Source: Campylobacter estrildidarum (GTDB lineage: Bacteria; Campylobacterota; Campylobacteria; Campylobacterales; Campylobacteraceae). Taken from it: a stretch of DNA of 64,000 nucleotides. The DNA lies in the NCBI RefSeq assembly GCF_005406205.1, contig NZ_NXLZ01000012.1, forward strand, positions 1 to 64,000, read 5' to 3'. Positions within the stretch are counted from its first letter, which is position 1; each line of letters starts with the position of its first letter. Positions 51,212 through 60,687 of the stretch are shown piece by piece. Position numbers and translations under genes: made by a program. The notes under the pieces were generated by a model that was not told where the DNA came from, did no database searches, and saw only the letters and a program-made list of their open reading frames with translations.

Positions 51212-51733
51212 ATGAGTTCAGTAAACTTTAAAGGAAGTCCTGTAAATCTTAAAGGAAATATAGAAGTTGGAGATCAGGCGCCAAAAGTAAATTTAAAAGC
51301 AAAAGATTTAAGTTTGGTTGAAATTGGTGCAGCAGGCAAAACCCAAATCGTTTTAAGTGTTCCAAGTCTTGATACTCCAGTGTGTGCTGCTGAAGCGAGA
51401 GATTTTAATAAAAAAGTTGCGAGTTACAATGGGGCTGAGGTTATCGTTGTAAGCATGGATTTGCCTTTTGCGATGGGTAGATTTTGTAGTACAGAAGGTA
51501 TTGAAAATTTAGTTGTGGCAAGTGATTTTGTCGCTAAAGAATTTGGAGAAAAATACGGCGTTTTAATTAGCGATAGTGCATTAGAAGGTCTTTTAGCTCG
51601 TGCTGTATTTGTGATTAAAGATGGCAAGGTGGTGTATAAAGATTTAGTAAATGAAATCACAGAAATGCCAGATATTTCAAAGCTTGATACTTTTTTTAGT
51701 AGTTGTGGCTGTGGTGGATGTGGTTGTCATTAA
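51212..51733 (+). CDS. tpx: Thiol peroxidase (atypical 2-Cys peroxiredoxin) with Cys-rich tail
   Basis: 173 residues. Peroxidatic Cys in SLDTPVCAAEARDFN (about 58), resolving Cys in FAMGRFCSTEG (about 92), thioredoxin fold. It reduces hydrogen peroxide and alkyl peroxides using thioredoxin in this microaerophile. The C-terminus adds SSCGCGGCGCH, four Cys and one His in 11 residues, beyond the usual end of Tpx. In C. jejuni a peb2-like gene lies before tpx; it is absent here. Confidence 0.93.
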   Translation: MSSVNFKGSPVNLKGNIEVGDQAPKVNLKAKDLSLVEIGAAGKTQIVLSVPSLDTPVCAAEARDFNKKVASYNGAEVIVVSMDLPFAMGRFCSTEGIENLVVASDFVAKEFGEKYGVLISDSALEGLLARAVFVIKDGKVVYKDLVNEITEMPDISKLDTFFSSCGCGGCGCH

Positions 51734-51745
51734 TCTAAAATATTT

Positions 51746-51767
51746 TGGTCACAAGCTTTTGTGGCCA
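51746..51767 (+). terminator. Hairpin after tpx
   Basis: A 9-bp stem (one G-T pair) from TGGTCACAA and TTGTGGCCA around a GCTT loop, 12 bases after the tpx stop. No long T tail follows on the plus strand, so terminator strength is uncertain. Confidence 0.4.
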
Positions 51768-51904
51768 TTATAAAAAATCTTTCGAAATATTAATTTTTGC
51801 TTTTATTGCTAGAACATTTTTTTATTAAAAATATTTTCAAAAATATTAAATTATAGGTATTAAATTATTATTTTTTATAAAGGGTAATTTATACTTAGTT
51901 AAGC

Positions 51905-51910
51905 TATAAT
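51905..51910 (+). promoter_or_regulatory. -10 element of the nap operon
   Basis: TATAAT (51905-51910), 40 bases before napA ATG, in the 216-base gap that otherwise shows only AT-rich sequence and the tpx hairpin. AAAAGGAG precedes the start. Confidence 0.5.
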
Positions 51911-51949
51911 TAAACGACTTTTTATTTTTTCAAAAAAGGAGAATAGTAT

Positions 51950-54724
51950 ATGAATAGAAGGGATTTTATTAAAAATACCGCTATTGCAAGTGCTGCTAGT
52001 GTAGCAGGATTGAGCGTGCCAACTTCTATGCTTGCTAAGCAAGAAGAGAATTGGAAATGGGATAAAGCTGTTTGTAGATTTTGCGGAACAGGTTGTGGAA
52101 TTATGATAGCCAGAAAAGATGGCAAAATCGTAGCTACAAAAGGCGATCCTGCAGCTCCAGTTAATCGTGGTCTTAACTGTATTAAAGGATATTTTAATGC
52201 TAAGATTATGTATGGAGAAGATCGCCTTGTTATGCCTTTAATGCGTGTTAATGATAAAGGTGAATTTGATAAAAAAGGTAAATTTCAACAAGTTTCTTGG
52301 AAAAGAGCTTTTGATGAAATGGAAAAACAATTTAAAAAAGCCTATAATGAATTAGGTGTAAGTGGTGTAGGTATTTTTGGTAGTGGGCAATATACTATTC
52401 AGGAAGGTTATGCGGCTTTAAAACTTGCAAAAGCTGGTTTTAGAACTAACAATATCGATCCAAATGCAAGACATTGTATGGCTTCAGCTGTTGTAGGCTT
52501 TATGCAAACTTTTGGTATCGATGAACCATCAGGCTGTTATGATGATATAGAACTTACAGATACTATCATTACTTGGGGTGCTAATATGGCTGAAATGCAT
52601 CCTATTTTGTGGTCTAGGGTAAGTGATAGAAAATTAAGCAATCTTGATAAAGTTAAGGTTATAAATCTAAGCACTTATTCTAATAGAACTTCAAATATTG
52701 CTGATATAGAAATTATTTTTAAACCAAATACAGATTTGGCAATATGGAATTATATCGCAAGAGAAATAGTTTATAACCATCCAGAAGCAATGGATAAAGA
52801 ATTTATAAACAAGCATTGTGTTTTTGCAACAGGTTATGCTGATATTGGTTATGGTATGAGAAATAATCCAAATCATTCTCAATTTAAAGCCAGTGAAAAA
52901 GATACAGTTGAAAAAGAAAATGTAATCACTTTAGACGATGAAGAGGCAACTTCTTTAGCGTATCTTGGAGTGAAAAAAGGTGATCAATTGCATATGAAAC
53001 ACCAAAGTGTAGCGGATAAAAACTGGGAGATTACCTTTGAAGAATTTAAAAAAGGTTTAGCTCCATACACACTTGAATATACAGCACAAGTTGCTAAAGG
53101 TGATGATAATGAATCTTTGGAAGATTTTAAGAAAAAGCTTGAGCAATTAGCAAAATTATACATAGAAAAAAATCGTAAGATAGTAAGTTTTTGGACTATG
53201 GGCTTTAACCAACACACTCGTGGTTCTTGGGTTAATGAACAAGCTTATATGGTGCATTTATTACTTGGAAAACAAGCTAAACCAGGAAGTGGAGCTTTTT
53301 CTTTAACAGGACAGCCAAGTGCTTGCGGAACAGCTAGAGAAGTAGGAACTTTTTCTCATCGCTTGCCTGCGGATATGGTGGTGGCAAATCCAAAGCATAG
53401 AGAAATTTCAGAAAAAATATGGAAAGTTCCAGCTAAAACAATTAACCCTAAACCAGGTTCTCCTTATCTTGGAATTATGAGAGATTTAGAGGATGGCAAA
53501 ATTAAATTTATTTGGGTGCAAGTGAATAATCCATGGCAAAATACTGCTAATGCAAATCACTGGATTAAAGCTGCTAGAGATATGGATAATTTCATCGTTG
53601 TGAGTGATTGTTATCCAGGAATTTCAGCAAAAGTAGCCGATCTTATTTTACCAAGTGCTATGATTTATGAAAAATGGGGTGCTTATGGAAATGCTGAAAG
53701 AAGAACTCAACATTGGAGACAACAAGTTTTACCAGTAGGTGCTGCTATGAGTGATACTTGGCAAATTTTAGAATTTGCAAAAAGATTTAAACTTAAAGAA
53801 GTTTGGAAAGAGCAAAAAGTTGATGATAAACTTACTTTACCAAGCGTCCTAGAAGAAGCAAAAGCTATGGGGTATAGTGAAGATGATACTTTATTTGATG
53901 TATTATTTGCCAATAAAGAAGCAAAAAGTTTTAAAGCAAATGATCCAATTGCTAAAGGTTTTGATAATACCGATGCTAACGGGGATGAAAGAAAGATCGA
54001 AGGTAGTGATGGACAAGAATTTAAAGGTTATGGCTTTTTTGTTCAAAAATATCTTTGGGAAGAATATCGTAACTTTGGCTTAGGACACGGACACGATTTG
54101 GCTGATTTTAACACCTATCATAAGGTAAGGGGGCTAAGATGGCCAGTTGTTAATGGCAAAGAAACCCAATGGAGATTTAATACTAAATTTGATTACTATG
54201 CTAAAAAAGCTTCTCCAAATTCTGATTTTGCTTTCTATGGTGGATTTGATAAAATGTTAGCAAATGGTGATTTAAAAGCTCCGATTGATGAAAAACCACA
54301 TAGCATTAAGAACAAAGCAAAAATTTTCTTTAGACCATTTATGAAAGCTCCAGAAAGACCAGATAAAGAATATCCATTCTGGTTGGCAACAGGTAGGGTT
54401 TTAGAGCATTGGCATAGTGGAACAATGACTATGCGTGTACCTGAGCTTTATCGTGCAGTTCCTGAGGCGCTTTGCTATATGAGTGAAAAAGATGGAGAAA
54501 AATTAGGCTTAAATCAAGGAGATGTTGTTTGGGTAGAATCGCGTCGTGGCAAGGTAAAAGCAAGAATTGATATGCGCGGAAGAAATAAACCACCTGTAGG
54601 GCTTGTTTATGTTCCTTGGTTTGATGAAAATGTGTACATCAATAAAGTTACTTTAGATGCAACTTGTCCTCTTTCAAAGCAAACTGATTTTAAAAAATGT
54701 GCAGTAAAAATTTATAAAGTTTAA
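51950..54724 (+). CDS. napA: Periplasmic nitrate reductase catalytic subunit NapA
   Basis: 924 residues. Tat signal [20 protein letters not shown], then the 4Fe-4S site CRFCGTGCG and NCIKG, the Mo-ligand Cys in [14 protein letters not shown] (about 176), and MGD-binding segments to the C-terminus. It reduces nitrate to nitrite in the periplasm with a Mo-bis-MGD centre. About 100 residues longer than enterobacterial NapA, with inserts typical of Epsilonproteobacteria. First gene of napAGHBLD. The Cys ligand is an ordinary TGT codon, so no selenocysteine. Confidence 0.98.
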   Translation: MNRRDFIKNTAIASAASVAGLSVPTSMLAKQEENWKWDKAVCRFCGTGCGIMIARKDGKIVATKGDPAAPVNRGLNCIKGYFNAKIMYGEDRLVMPLMRVNDKGEFDKKGKFQQVSWKRAFDEMEKQFKKAYNELGVSGVGIFGSGQYTIQEGYAALKLAKAGFRTNNIDPNARHCMASAVVGFMQTFGIDEPSGCYDDIELTDTIITWGANMAEMHPILWSRVSDRKLSNLDKVKVINLSTYSNRTSNIADIEIIFKPNTDLAIWNYIAREIVYNHPEAMDKEFINKHCVFATGYADIGYGMRNNPNHSQFKASEKDTVEKENVITLDDEEATSLAYLGVKKGDQLHMKHQSVADKNWEITFEEFKKGLAPYTLEYTAQVAKGDDNESLEDFKKKLEQLAKLYIEKNRKIVSFWTMGFNQHTRGSWVNEQAYMVHLLLGKQAKPGSGAFSLTGQPSACGTAREVGTFSHRLPADMVVANPKHREISEKIWKVPAKTINPKPGSPYLGIMRDLEDGKIKFIWVQVNNPWQNTANANHWIKAARDMDNFIVVSDCYPGISAKVADLILPSAMIYEKWGAYGNAERRTQHWRQQVLPVGAAMSDTWQILEFAKRFKLKEVWKEQKVDDKLTLPSVLEEAKAMGYSEDDTLFDVLFANKEAKSFKANDPIAKGFDNTDANGDERKIEGSDGQEFKGYGFFVQKYLWEEYRNFGLGHGHDLADFNTYHKVRGLRWPVVNGKETQWRFNTKFDYYAKKASPNSDFAFYGGFDKMLANGDLKAPIDEKPHSIKNKAKIFFRPFMKAPERPDKEYPFWLATGRVLEHWHSGTMTMRVPELYRAVPEALCYMSEKDGEKLGLNQGDVVWVESRRGKVKARIDMRGRNKPPVGLVYVPWFDENVYINKVTLDATCPLSKQTDFKKCAVKIYKV

Positions 54725-54742
54725 TTTGGGATTTTATAATCA

Positions 54743-55486
54743 ATGAAAGATAGAAGAGAATTTTTCAGCTCTATTTTTAAAAGCTTATGCCTTTGTACGG
54801 CAGGAGGTTTTTTAGCAAATTTAGCTTTAAAAGCTAGTGATAATTATGCTTTGCGTCCTCCTGGGGCTGAAGATGAAAAAAGGTTTTTAAGCAAATGTAT
54901 TCGCTGTGGACTTTGTGTTAAAGCTTGTCCTTGGAATACTTTAAAACTTGCGAGTTTATTAGATAGCCCAAAAACAGGTACGCCTTTTTTTAAAGCTAGA
55001 GAAATTCCTTGTTATCTTTGCAAAGATATTCCTTGTATAAAGGAATGCCCAACAGATGCTTTAGATAAAAAACATTTAGAGCAGGGTATAGAATCTTTAA
55101 AAATAGGTATTGCAGTAGTGGATTCTTCAACTTGTATTTCTTTTTGGGGATTGCAGTGTGATGCTTGTCAAAGAGCTTGTCCTTTAATCGATAGAGCCTT
55201 AAAACTAGAATATAAAAGAAATGAAAGAACTGCAAAGCATGCTTTTTTAGTTCCTGTAGTGGATAATGAAGTATGTGTTGGATGTGGGCTTTGTGAGCTT
55301 GCTTGTGTTACCGAAGAACCAGCCATTCGTGTTTTACCACGAGAATATGTTTTAGGCAAGGCGGGTGCCCATTATGTAAAAGGTTGGGATAAAAATGATG
55401 AAAAACGCATAGAGCAAGCTGACACTTCAAAACATTTTAATACTAAAAAAGCTCAAGATTATCTTAATAATGGAGATGATTTGTGA
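54743..55486 (+). CDS. napG: Quinol dehydrogenase ferredoxin subunit NapG
   Basis: 247 residues, Tat-type start DRREFFSS, and four Cys clusters (CIRCGLCVKAC, CYLCKDIPC, CDACQRAC, CVGCGLCELAC), consistent with four 4Fe-4S centres. With NapH it passes electrons from menaquinol to NapB in place of NapC, which is absent. Overlaps napH by 4 bases. Confidence 0.95.
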   Translation: MKDRREFFSSIFKSLCLCTAGGFLANLALKASDNYALRPPGAEDEKRFLSKCIRCGLCVKACPWNTLKLASLLDSPKTGTPFFKAREIPCYLCKDIPCIKECPTDALDKKHLEQGIESLKIGIAVVDSSTCISFWGLQCDACQRACPLIDRALKLEYKRNERTAKHAFLVPVVDNEVCVGCGLCELACVTEEPAIRVLPREYVLGKAGAHYVKGWDKNDEKRIEQADTSKHFNTKKAQDYLNNGDDL

Positions 55487-56265
55487 GATATTTAATCGCT
55501 AGGCGTGTAGTTCAAATCGGAATCTTAGCTCTTTTTAGCTTTAAATTTACAGATTTTATTTTAAAAGGAAATTTAAGTTCATCTAAACTTTTTAATTTTA
55601 TACCCCTAAGTGATCCTTTTGCGGTATTGCAAATTTTTTTAGCAAGTTTTAGTATAGACTTAATGGCACTTTTGGGTGCTTTGCTGGTTTTAATGCTTTA
55701 TGGAATATTTTTAGGTAGAGTTTTTTGTGCGTGGATTTGCCCTGTAAATATGATTACGGACTTTGCCGCCTTTGTGCGTTCTAAAGCAAATTTTAAAAAT
55801 AGTAAATTTTTAATTTTAAACAAAAATTTACGTTATTACATTTTGTTTTTGGTTTTAATCCTTTCTTTTATGCTGTCATTGCCTATATTTGAAAGTTTTT
55901 CTTATATAGGTATCATTCACAGAGGGATTATTTTTGGTACCGCTTCTTGGATTTTTATAGCGTTTGTAATTTTTTGCATAGATGCATTTTTAAGTCCTAG
56001 AGCGATTTGTTCTCATCTTTGTCCTTTAGGAGCTTTTTACGCTTTAATTTCTCGTTTTGCTTGGCTAAAAATCAAACATGATAGTAAAAATTGCACTAAA
56101 TGTTACCATTGTGTTTCGATTTGTCCTGAAAAACAAGTTCTTTGGATGATAGGAAGAGAAAGCACGAGTGTAAATTCTGGAGAATGTATAAGATGTGGGC
56201 GTTGTATAGAAGTATGTAACGACAATGCTTTAAATTTTAATATTTTTAACTTAAGGAAAAAATAA
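55483..56265 (+). CDS. napH: Quinol dehydrogenase membrane subunit NapH
   Basis: 260 residues starting at GTG 55483. Four membrane helices, FCAWICPVNMITDF and the C-terminal cytoplasmic clusters CTKCYHCVSICPE and CIRCGRCIEVC. Integral membrane partner of NapG. AAGGAAAA before napB closes the gene. Confidence 0.95.
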   Translation: MRYLIARRVVQIGILALFSFKFTDFILKGNLSSSKLFNFIPLSDPFAVLQIFLASFSIDLMALLGALLVLMLYGIFLGRVFCAWICPVNMITDFAAFVRSKANFKNSKFLILNKNLRYYILFLVLILSFMLSLPIFESFSYIGIIHRGIIFGTASWIFIAFVIFCIDAFLSPRAICSHLCPLGAFYALISRFAWLKIKHDSKNCTKCYHCVSICPEKQVLWMIGRESTSVNSGECIRCGRCIEVCNDNALNFNIFNLRKK

Positions 56266-56777
56266 TGAAAAAGAAAATAGTTTTAGCTGTTTCAGTTTTT
56301 TTGGCTGCTTGTGGAGTTAATAATGATTTAAATTCTAATCAATTTGGACTTAGAAAAGCGGGTTTAGAAAATGAAAATAAAGTTTCTTTAATCGAGGCAA
56401 ATTATACAAATTTGCAACCAGGTGAATCACATCGCTTTGAGCGATCTTATGAAAACGCACCTCCGCTTATTCCACATGCTATTGAAGATATGCTTCCTAT
56501 AACAAAGGATAATAATACTTGTTTAAGTTGTCATGATAAAGCTATTGCTAAAGATGTAGGGGCTACTCCTCTTCCAGCAAGTCATTATTATGATTTTAGA
56601 CGCAATAAAAAGACAGGAAATGCTATCAGCGATACGCGTTTTAACTGTACTCAATGTCATGTCCCACAAAGCGATGCTAAACCTTTAGTAGGTAATAGCT
56701 TTAAACCTGAATTTAAAAATGATAAATTAAAAAATCATTCTAATCTTATTGATGTAATTAATGAAGGTGTAAAATAA
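56265..56777 (+). CDS. napB: Diheme cytochrome NapB, with lipobox
   Basis: 170 residues with two haem motifs CLSCH (about 86-90) and CTQCH (about 127-131). The N-terminus MKKKIVLAVSVFLAACG contains a lipobox-like LAAC, predicting lipidation of Cys16 rather than a soluble NapB. It passes electrons from NapGH to NapA. Next gene napL starts 7 bases on. Confidence 0.95.
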   Translation: MKKKIVLAVSVFLAACGVNNDLNSNQFGLRKAGLENENKVSLIEANYTNLQPGESHRFERSYENAPPLIPHAIEDMLPITKDNNTCLSCHDKAIAKDVGATPLPASHYYDFRRNKKTGNAISDTRFNCTQCHVPQSDAKPLVGNSFKPEFKNDKLKNHSNLIDVINEGVK

Positions 56778-56783
56778 ATATAA

Positions 56784-57704
56784 ATGAAAAAAATATTTTG
56801 TATTTTAAGTTTTTTCTACCTTTTTTCTTATGCCTATGAGTTAAAGATAAACTCTAACATTACTGCTCTAAAATTAGGCGAACAAAATTTATATATAGGT
56901 ACAGAAAAAGGTGAAATATTAAAATACAATATTCAAGATAAAAGCTTAAAAAAGCTTTTATCTTTACCAAAAATCAAAGATTATTACGGAGATAATTTTG
57001 CCAAAATCTATAACATAGATTTAAATCACAATACGCTTTTAATCCTTAGTGAAGGAGATTTTGGAAATAAAAATTTAAGCTTTTACAATAAAAAACTAAC
57101 AATCAAAAAACTTCAAGAACAAAGCGTAAAAAAGGTTTTTTTTATAGACAACAATACTTTTCTTTTCGTGCTTTTGGATTCTGAAATCATTTTAGTAGAT
57201 CATAATTTAAAAAAAATAAAAGAATTTCAATTTTCTCACTCTAGCTTGAGCGATGCTGTTTTAAATGAAGATAAAACCCAACTTGTTGCGGGTTTTGAAA
57301 GCGGAGAAGTAAAACTTTTTGATTTGAAAAAATGGAAGATATTGAAAAATTACGATGAAATACATAAGGATAATATTTATCAAGTTGATTTTAAGAAAAA
57401 TATTATATTAAGTTGTGGAACAGATAGACGTTTAGGTATAGTTAAAAACAATAAGCAGTATTTTTTACAAAAAGATTTTTTGATATATACTTGCGCCTTA
57501 AGTCCTAGCGGAAAATTTGCAATTTATAGTGATAACGAAGCTGAGATTAGTGAAATTTTTAATACAAATAATTTTAATTCTATAGCTAAATTTCACAATG
57601 CAGGAATGATGAGCGAATTTATTATCTTTATTAATGAAAATGAATTTATAATTTCTGGTTTTGGTGATAAAATATTATTTAGGAGTGTGGATGAATCTCT
57701 CTAG
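56784..57704 (+). CDS. napL: NapL, beta-propeller-like periplasmic protein
   Basis: 306 residues with signal peptide (1-17) and repeated strands resembling WD40 blades (ADAVLNEDK-like, VNLLSCGTDRR-like). NapL is part of the nap operons of Campylobacter and Wolinella; it influences nitrate reductase activity by an unclear mechanism. No metal motif. Overlaps napD. Confidence 0.85.
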   Translation: MKKIFCILSFFYLFSYAYELKINSNITALKLGEQNLYIGTEKGEILKYNIQDKSLKKLLSLPKIKDYYGDNFAKIYNIDLNHNTLLILSEGDFGNKNLSFYNKKLTIKKLQEQSVKKVFFIDNNTFLFVLLDSEIILVDHNLKKIKEFQFSHSSLSDAVLNEDKTQLVAGFESGEVKLFDLKKWKILKNYDEIHKDNIYQVDFKKNIILSCGTDRRLGIVKNNKQYFLQKDFLIYTCALSPSGKFAIYSDNEAEISEIFNTNNFNSIAKFHNAGMMSEFIIFINENEFIISGFGDKILFRSVDESL

Positions 57705-58026
57705 TGTTTTGATTATGGTAAAAAAAGAAGAAATATCCAATTTAAAAGAAAAAATATCTAAAATTCCATTTTGTTCAGTAGAGCTTTGCGAAGGTGAGAA
57801 AATAATTGTTGTAATAGAGAGTGAAAGTTTAGAAGAAGAATTAAAATCTTATAAGATGTTGGAGCAACTGCCAAATATTGTTAGTATTAACATGGTTTTT
57901 TCATATCAAGATTTAGATGAAGATATACAAAAAGCTATAGATAGTGGCGCGATAGAAACTATAGAGAAAAATGAAAGTGCTGAAAATATAAAATATTATG
58001 GTAATATTTTTAATAAATTTTCATAA
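57691..58026 (+). CDS. napD: NapD, NapA maturation chaperone
   Basis: 111 residues from ATG 57691 (TAGGAG before it; the longer TTG 57661 start lies in napL). Ferredoxin-like fold with SVLIMVKKEEI and NIVSINMVFSYQ, the NapD pattern. It binds the NapA Tat signal and guards it until the Mo cofactor is in. Cytoplasmic. Confidence 0.9.
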   Translation: MNLSSVLIMVKKEEISNLKEKISKIPFCSVELCEGEKIIVVIESESLEEELKSYKMLEQLPNIVSINMVFSYQDLDEDIQKAIDSGAIETIEKNESAENIKYYGNIFNKFS

Positions 58027-58035
58027 GGATAAAAA

Positions 58036-58215
58036 ATGATTTTCTTAATTCCTTTGTTGTTAATTGTGGCTATACTTTTTGGAATTGATTATCTTTATTT
58101 TGGTGATGAAAATAGTAAGGCAAAAGCAAAACTTGAACTAAAACAAGAGTCTAATCCAAGCTTAGAACAAGAAAAGAAAAAGTATTTAGATCAACTTTTT
58201 AAACCTAAATCATAA
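58036..58215 (+). CDS. Small single-pass membrane protein after napD
   Basis: 59 residues, N-terminal helix (about 2-18, LIPLLLIVAILFGIDYLYF) then a charged tail rich in Lys and Glu. ATG 58036 follows AAGGATAAAA, 9 bases after napD stop. Small size but a proper ribosome site and intact frame. A small hydrophobic protein occupies the same place in C. jejuni (Cj0786). Its role is not known; it may accompany the nap membrane complex. Confidence 0.75.
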   Translation: MIFLIPLLLIVAILFGIDYLYFGDENSKAKAKLELKQESNPSLEQEKKKYLDQLFKPKS

Positions 58216-58225
58216 ATTTTTGAGT

Positions 58226-58804
58226 ATGGATTATTTATTTTTTATTTTTACTTTTTCCTGTGTTTCCTTGCTACCTGGGCTTTGTATGAATTTAGCTTTT
58301 TCATTAGGGCTTTCTTTAGGATATAAAAATGCTCTATGGATGATGTTTGGAGAGTTATTTGGATTAGGCATTATCATAATTTGTTGTGCTTTTGGAGCGA
58401 ATATGCTTGCACAATATGAATTATTGTTTAAAATTTTTAAAATTTGTGGAGCTTTATATCTTTTTTATATAGCCTTTGTTTTATTTCGAACTCATTGTCA
58501 AGTTAGCGAAAAAAAGATTACAAAAAAGGAAAAATTTTCACTAGCATTGCAAGGATTTATGACTTCTATTACAAATCCTAAAACTTGGATTTTTATCCTT
58601 TCTATCCTACCTTCTTTTTTAAAATTTCATACAAGTTTATTGGTTTTAGCAAGTATTATTTTATTTATAGAATTTTGTTCATTAAGCTTGTATGCTTTAG
58701 GTGGAAGCTTTTTTAGAGTTTTTATGAATAGACATTTAAATAAATTAAACAAGTTAAGTGCTTTGTGCATTGCTATTTTAGGCATTAGTATAATACTTAA
58801 TTAA
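58226..58804 (+). CDS. LysE/RhtB-family amino acid exporter
   Basis: 192 residues from ATG 58226 (alternative TTG 58220). Six helices with PGLCMNLAFSLGLSLGYKNA and TSITNPKTWIFILSILP, the LysE-family patterns (an NPK motif in helix 4-5). Substrate unknown. No ribosome site is clear. Follows the small protein by 10 bases. Confidence 0.85.
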   Translation: MDYLFFIFTFSCVSLLPGLCMNLAFSLGLSLGYKNALWMMFGELFGLGIIIICCAFGANMLAQYELLFKIFKICGALYLFYIAFVLFRTHCQVSEKKITKKEKFSLALQGFMTSITNPKTWIFILSILPSFLKFHTSLLVLASIILFIEFCSLSLYALGGSFFRVFMNRHLNKLNKLSALCIAILGISIILN

Positions 58805-58820
58805 AGATAAGTTAAAATGC

Positions 58821-58833
58821 TTTTTGCTAAAAT
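58821..58833 (+). promoter_or_regulatory. Campylobacter-type promoter upstream of the TPR-like gene and ciaD
   Basis: TTTTTG (58821-58826), one base, TAAAAT (58828-58833), 22 bases before ATG 58855. Confidence 0.5.
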
Positions 58834-58854
58834 TAAGAAAAATAATTAGGAAAA

Positions 58855-59103
58855 ATGATGAAAAATACGGTTACTGAAGCATCTATTTATGAAGCACAGG
58901 GACTTAAAAATGAGGCGTTGGAAATCTATAAAAATATTTTGAAAGAAGATCCTAATAATCAAAATGCAATTAATGCTGTGCGTCGTCTTAGCGGATTGAA
59001 ATCTAAACATAAAGATTTAAATACTCAAATGCTTGATTTTTTTATTAATATGAAGAGCAATGAAGAAATCAATGAATTTAAAAGATGGTTGGTAAAAATA
59101 TGA
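58855..59103 (+). CDS. Small TPR-like protein
   Basis: 82 residues. ASIYEAQGLKNEALEIYKNI and EDPNNQNAINAVRRLSG form one tetratricopeptide-like repeat pair. TPR modules bind partner proteins. ATG 58855 with AGGAAAA upstream. It overlaps the next start by 4 bases (ATGA), in the order seen in C. jejuni (Cj0787 next to ciaD). Confidence 0.75.
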   Translation: MMKNTVTEASIYEAQGLKNEALEIYKNILKEDPNNQNAINAVRRLSGLKSKHKDLNTQMLDFFINMKSNEEINEFKRWLVKI

Positions 59104-59546
59104 ATTTAGAAGATTTAGCAAAAAAAACTATAAGTGAAGTTAGTTCTATTATGGAAGAACAACAAAGACAAGATAAAATTTTAAAAGAACAAGAAGAGGA
59201 GATTAAACAAGATAAGCCGTTTAAAGAAGCTGATGAGTTGGTTGTTGAAGAAGCACATAGTGTTTTAGAAGATAAAATTTCTATGGTGAAACTGGAAGAA
59301 CAAATATTACAAGAGACTATTGAAAACGAAACCATGATTCCATCGGTTTTAGAAAATAAAACTATAGATGCTAAAACGAGTAAATTTAATGAAGATATAT
59401 TTTTTAAAAATCTTAGAGAACGTATATTAGTCCTTTTTGAAGGTTTAAATAGTGTAAAAAAAGAAGATTTGGAATCAAGACTTAATCTCACAACCAACTT
59501 TTTAGAGTTTTTACTTGCAAATATCGAAGATAGACTTAAAAAATAA
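59100..59546 (+). CDS. ciaD: CiaD-like secreted invasion antigen homologue
   Basis: 148 residues from ATG 59100 (overlaps the TPR gene; TTG 59085 is upstream in that gene). Acidic, coiled-coil-like, Glu/Lys-rich with no signal peptide. By position, between the Cj0787-like gene and cca, it corresponds to Cj0788, which is CiaD, a protein delivered into host cells through the flagellar export system. A possible MAP-kinase docking pattern KKEDLESRLNL occurs at about 125-135. The assignment is mostly by synteny. Confidence 0.65.
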   Translation: MNLEDLAKKTISEVSSIMEEQQRQDKILKEQEEEIKQDKPFKEADELVVEEAHSVLEDKISMVKLEEQILQETIENETMIPSVLENKTIDAKTSKFNEDIFFKNLRERILVLFEGLNSVKKEDLESRLNLTTNFLEFLLANIEDRLKK

Positions 59547-60645
59547 CTCCGATTTAGCTTTTATTGCAAATTTTTTAAAACCTTACACCCAAAGGGCTTA
59601 TTTAGTAGGTGGTAGCGTCAGAGATATGCTTTTGGGTTTAGAACTTTTTGATTATGATATTGAAATTTACGACATTGATGCAAAACAATTTGATGCTATT
59701 ATGCAAAAATTGGGTGCAAAAGGTTTTGGTAAAAGTTTTTTTGTTTATAAATTTAAAAATTTTGATTTAGCACTCGCTAGAACAGAAAATAAAATATCCT
59801 ATGGACACACAGGCTTTGAAGTAAAAATTTGCAATGATGAAAAACTAGGTGCAAAAAGACGAGATTTTACTATAAATGCTTTGATGATTAATATTTTTAG
59901 TGGAGAATTTTTAGATTTTTATAATGGCTTACAGGATTTAAAACAAGGAATTTTAAGGCACATTGATGAGAAAAGTTTTCAAGAAGATAGTTTAAGGATT
60001 TTAAGAGCCATTGTTTTTGCTTCAAGATTTGATTTTAAAATAGCCAATGAAACTTTAAATTTGATGCAAAATATGGATATAAAAGATTTAAGTCAAGATA
60101 GAATCAATATTGAGCTTTATAAATTCTTTAAAAGCTCTAAACTTGAAGTCGGATACAAATATTTACAAGAACTTCACTTAGAAAAAGAAATTTTTGACTT
60201 TAAAAGTGATTTTAAAAGTTTAGAATTTCAAAATTTACTTAAAGAAGCTAGAAAGATCATTAAAGATGAGGCTTTATTTTTATATCTGTATCTTAATTTT
60301 TTTGAACTAGATAAAGAAGTATTTTTCAAAAAAACTAAATTAAAAAAAGAATATTTAAAAAAAGTAAATCAAGTCTTCTATCTCGATGATATAGATGACT
60401 TTGAGTTAGCAAGAATCGCTTTTGATATGCCTTTAAAAAAATGGCTTGGACTTTGGAATGAAAAAAGAGTAGAGCAAGCTAAAAAACTTAAACTTTATGA
60501 AAATAAATTTGAGAGTAAAATTGTAACGCAAGATCTTATAAATATTGGATTTTTTGGAAAAGCATTAGGTATAAAACTTCAAGAAGTAAGAGAAAATGAA
60601 CTCAAAGAATATATAAAAAATATCAAAATTAATTTATTTCGATGA
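59515..60645 (+). CDS. cca: CCA tRNA nucleotidyltransferase / polyA polymerase-like
   Basis: 376 residues starting at TTG 59515 inside the ciaD-like gene. Class II nucleotidyltransferase: GGSVRDML (motif A), DYDIEIYD (metal Asp pair), RRDFTINALM and EDSLRILRAIVFASRF. It adds or repairs the 3'-CCA of tRNAs. The tRNA-Arg here already encodes CCA, so repair is the likely role for it. Ends at a bidirectional hairpin. Confidence 0.93.
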   Translation: MQISKIDLKNNSDLAFIANFLKPYTQRAYLVGGSVRDMLLGLELFDYDIEIYDIDAKQFDAIMQKLGAKGFGKSFFVYKFKNFDLALARTENKISYGHTGFEVKICNDEKLGAKRRDFTINALMINIFSGEFLDFYNGLQDLKQGILRHIDEKSFQEDSLRILRAIVFASRFDFKIANETLNLMQNMDIKDLSQDRINIELYKFFKSSKLEVGYKYLQELHLEKEIFDFKSDFKSLEFQNLLKEARKIIKDEALFLYLYLNFFELDKEVFFKKTKLKKEYLKKVNQVFYLDDIDDFELARIAFDMPLKKWLGLWNEKRVEQAKKLKLYENKFESKIVTQDLINIGFFGKALGIKLQEVRENELKEYIKNIKINLFR

Positions 60646-60649
60646 AAAC

Positions 60650-60680
60650 AAAGAGAATGACATGTATCAATTCTCTTTTT
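60650..60680. terminator. Bidirectional terminator between cca and the aas-like gene
   Basis: AAAGAGAAT (60650-60658) pairs with ATTCTCTTT (60670-60678) around an 11-base loop, then TT. The two flanking genes converge here. Confidence 0.65.
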
Positions 60681-60687
60681 AAAATTT

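Noticed and set aside
51734..51949. Possible peb2-like gene or small RNA between tpx and napA
   Set aside because: The 216 bases contain only the tpx hairpin, AT-rich sequence and the nap promoter; no open frame with a ribosome site.
51950..54724. Possible selenocysteine in NapA
   Set aside because: The Mo ligand in NARHCMA is an ordinary Cys codon (TGT); no in-frame TGA is present.
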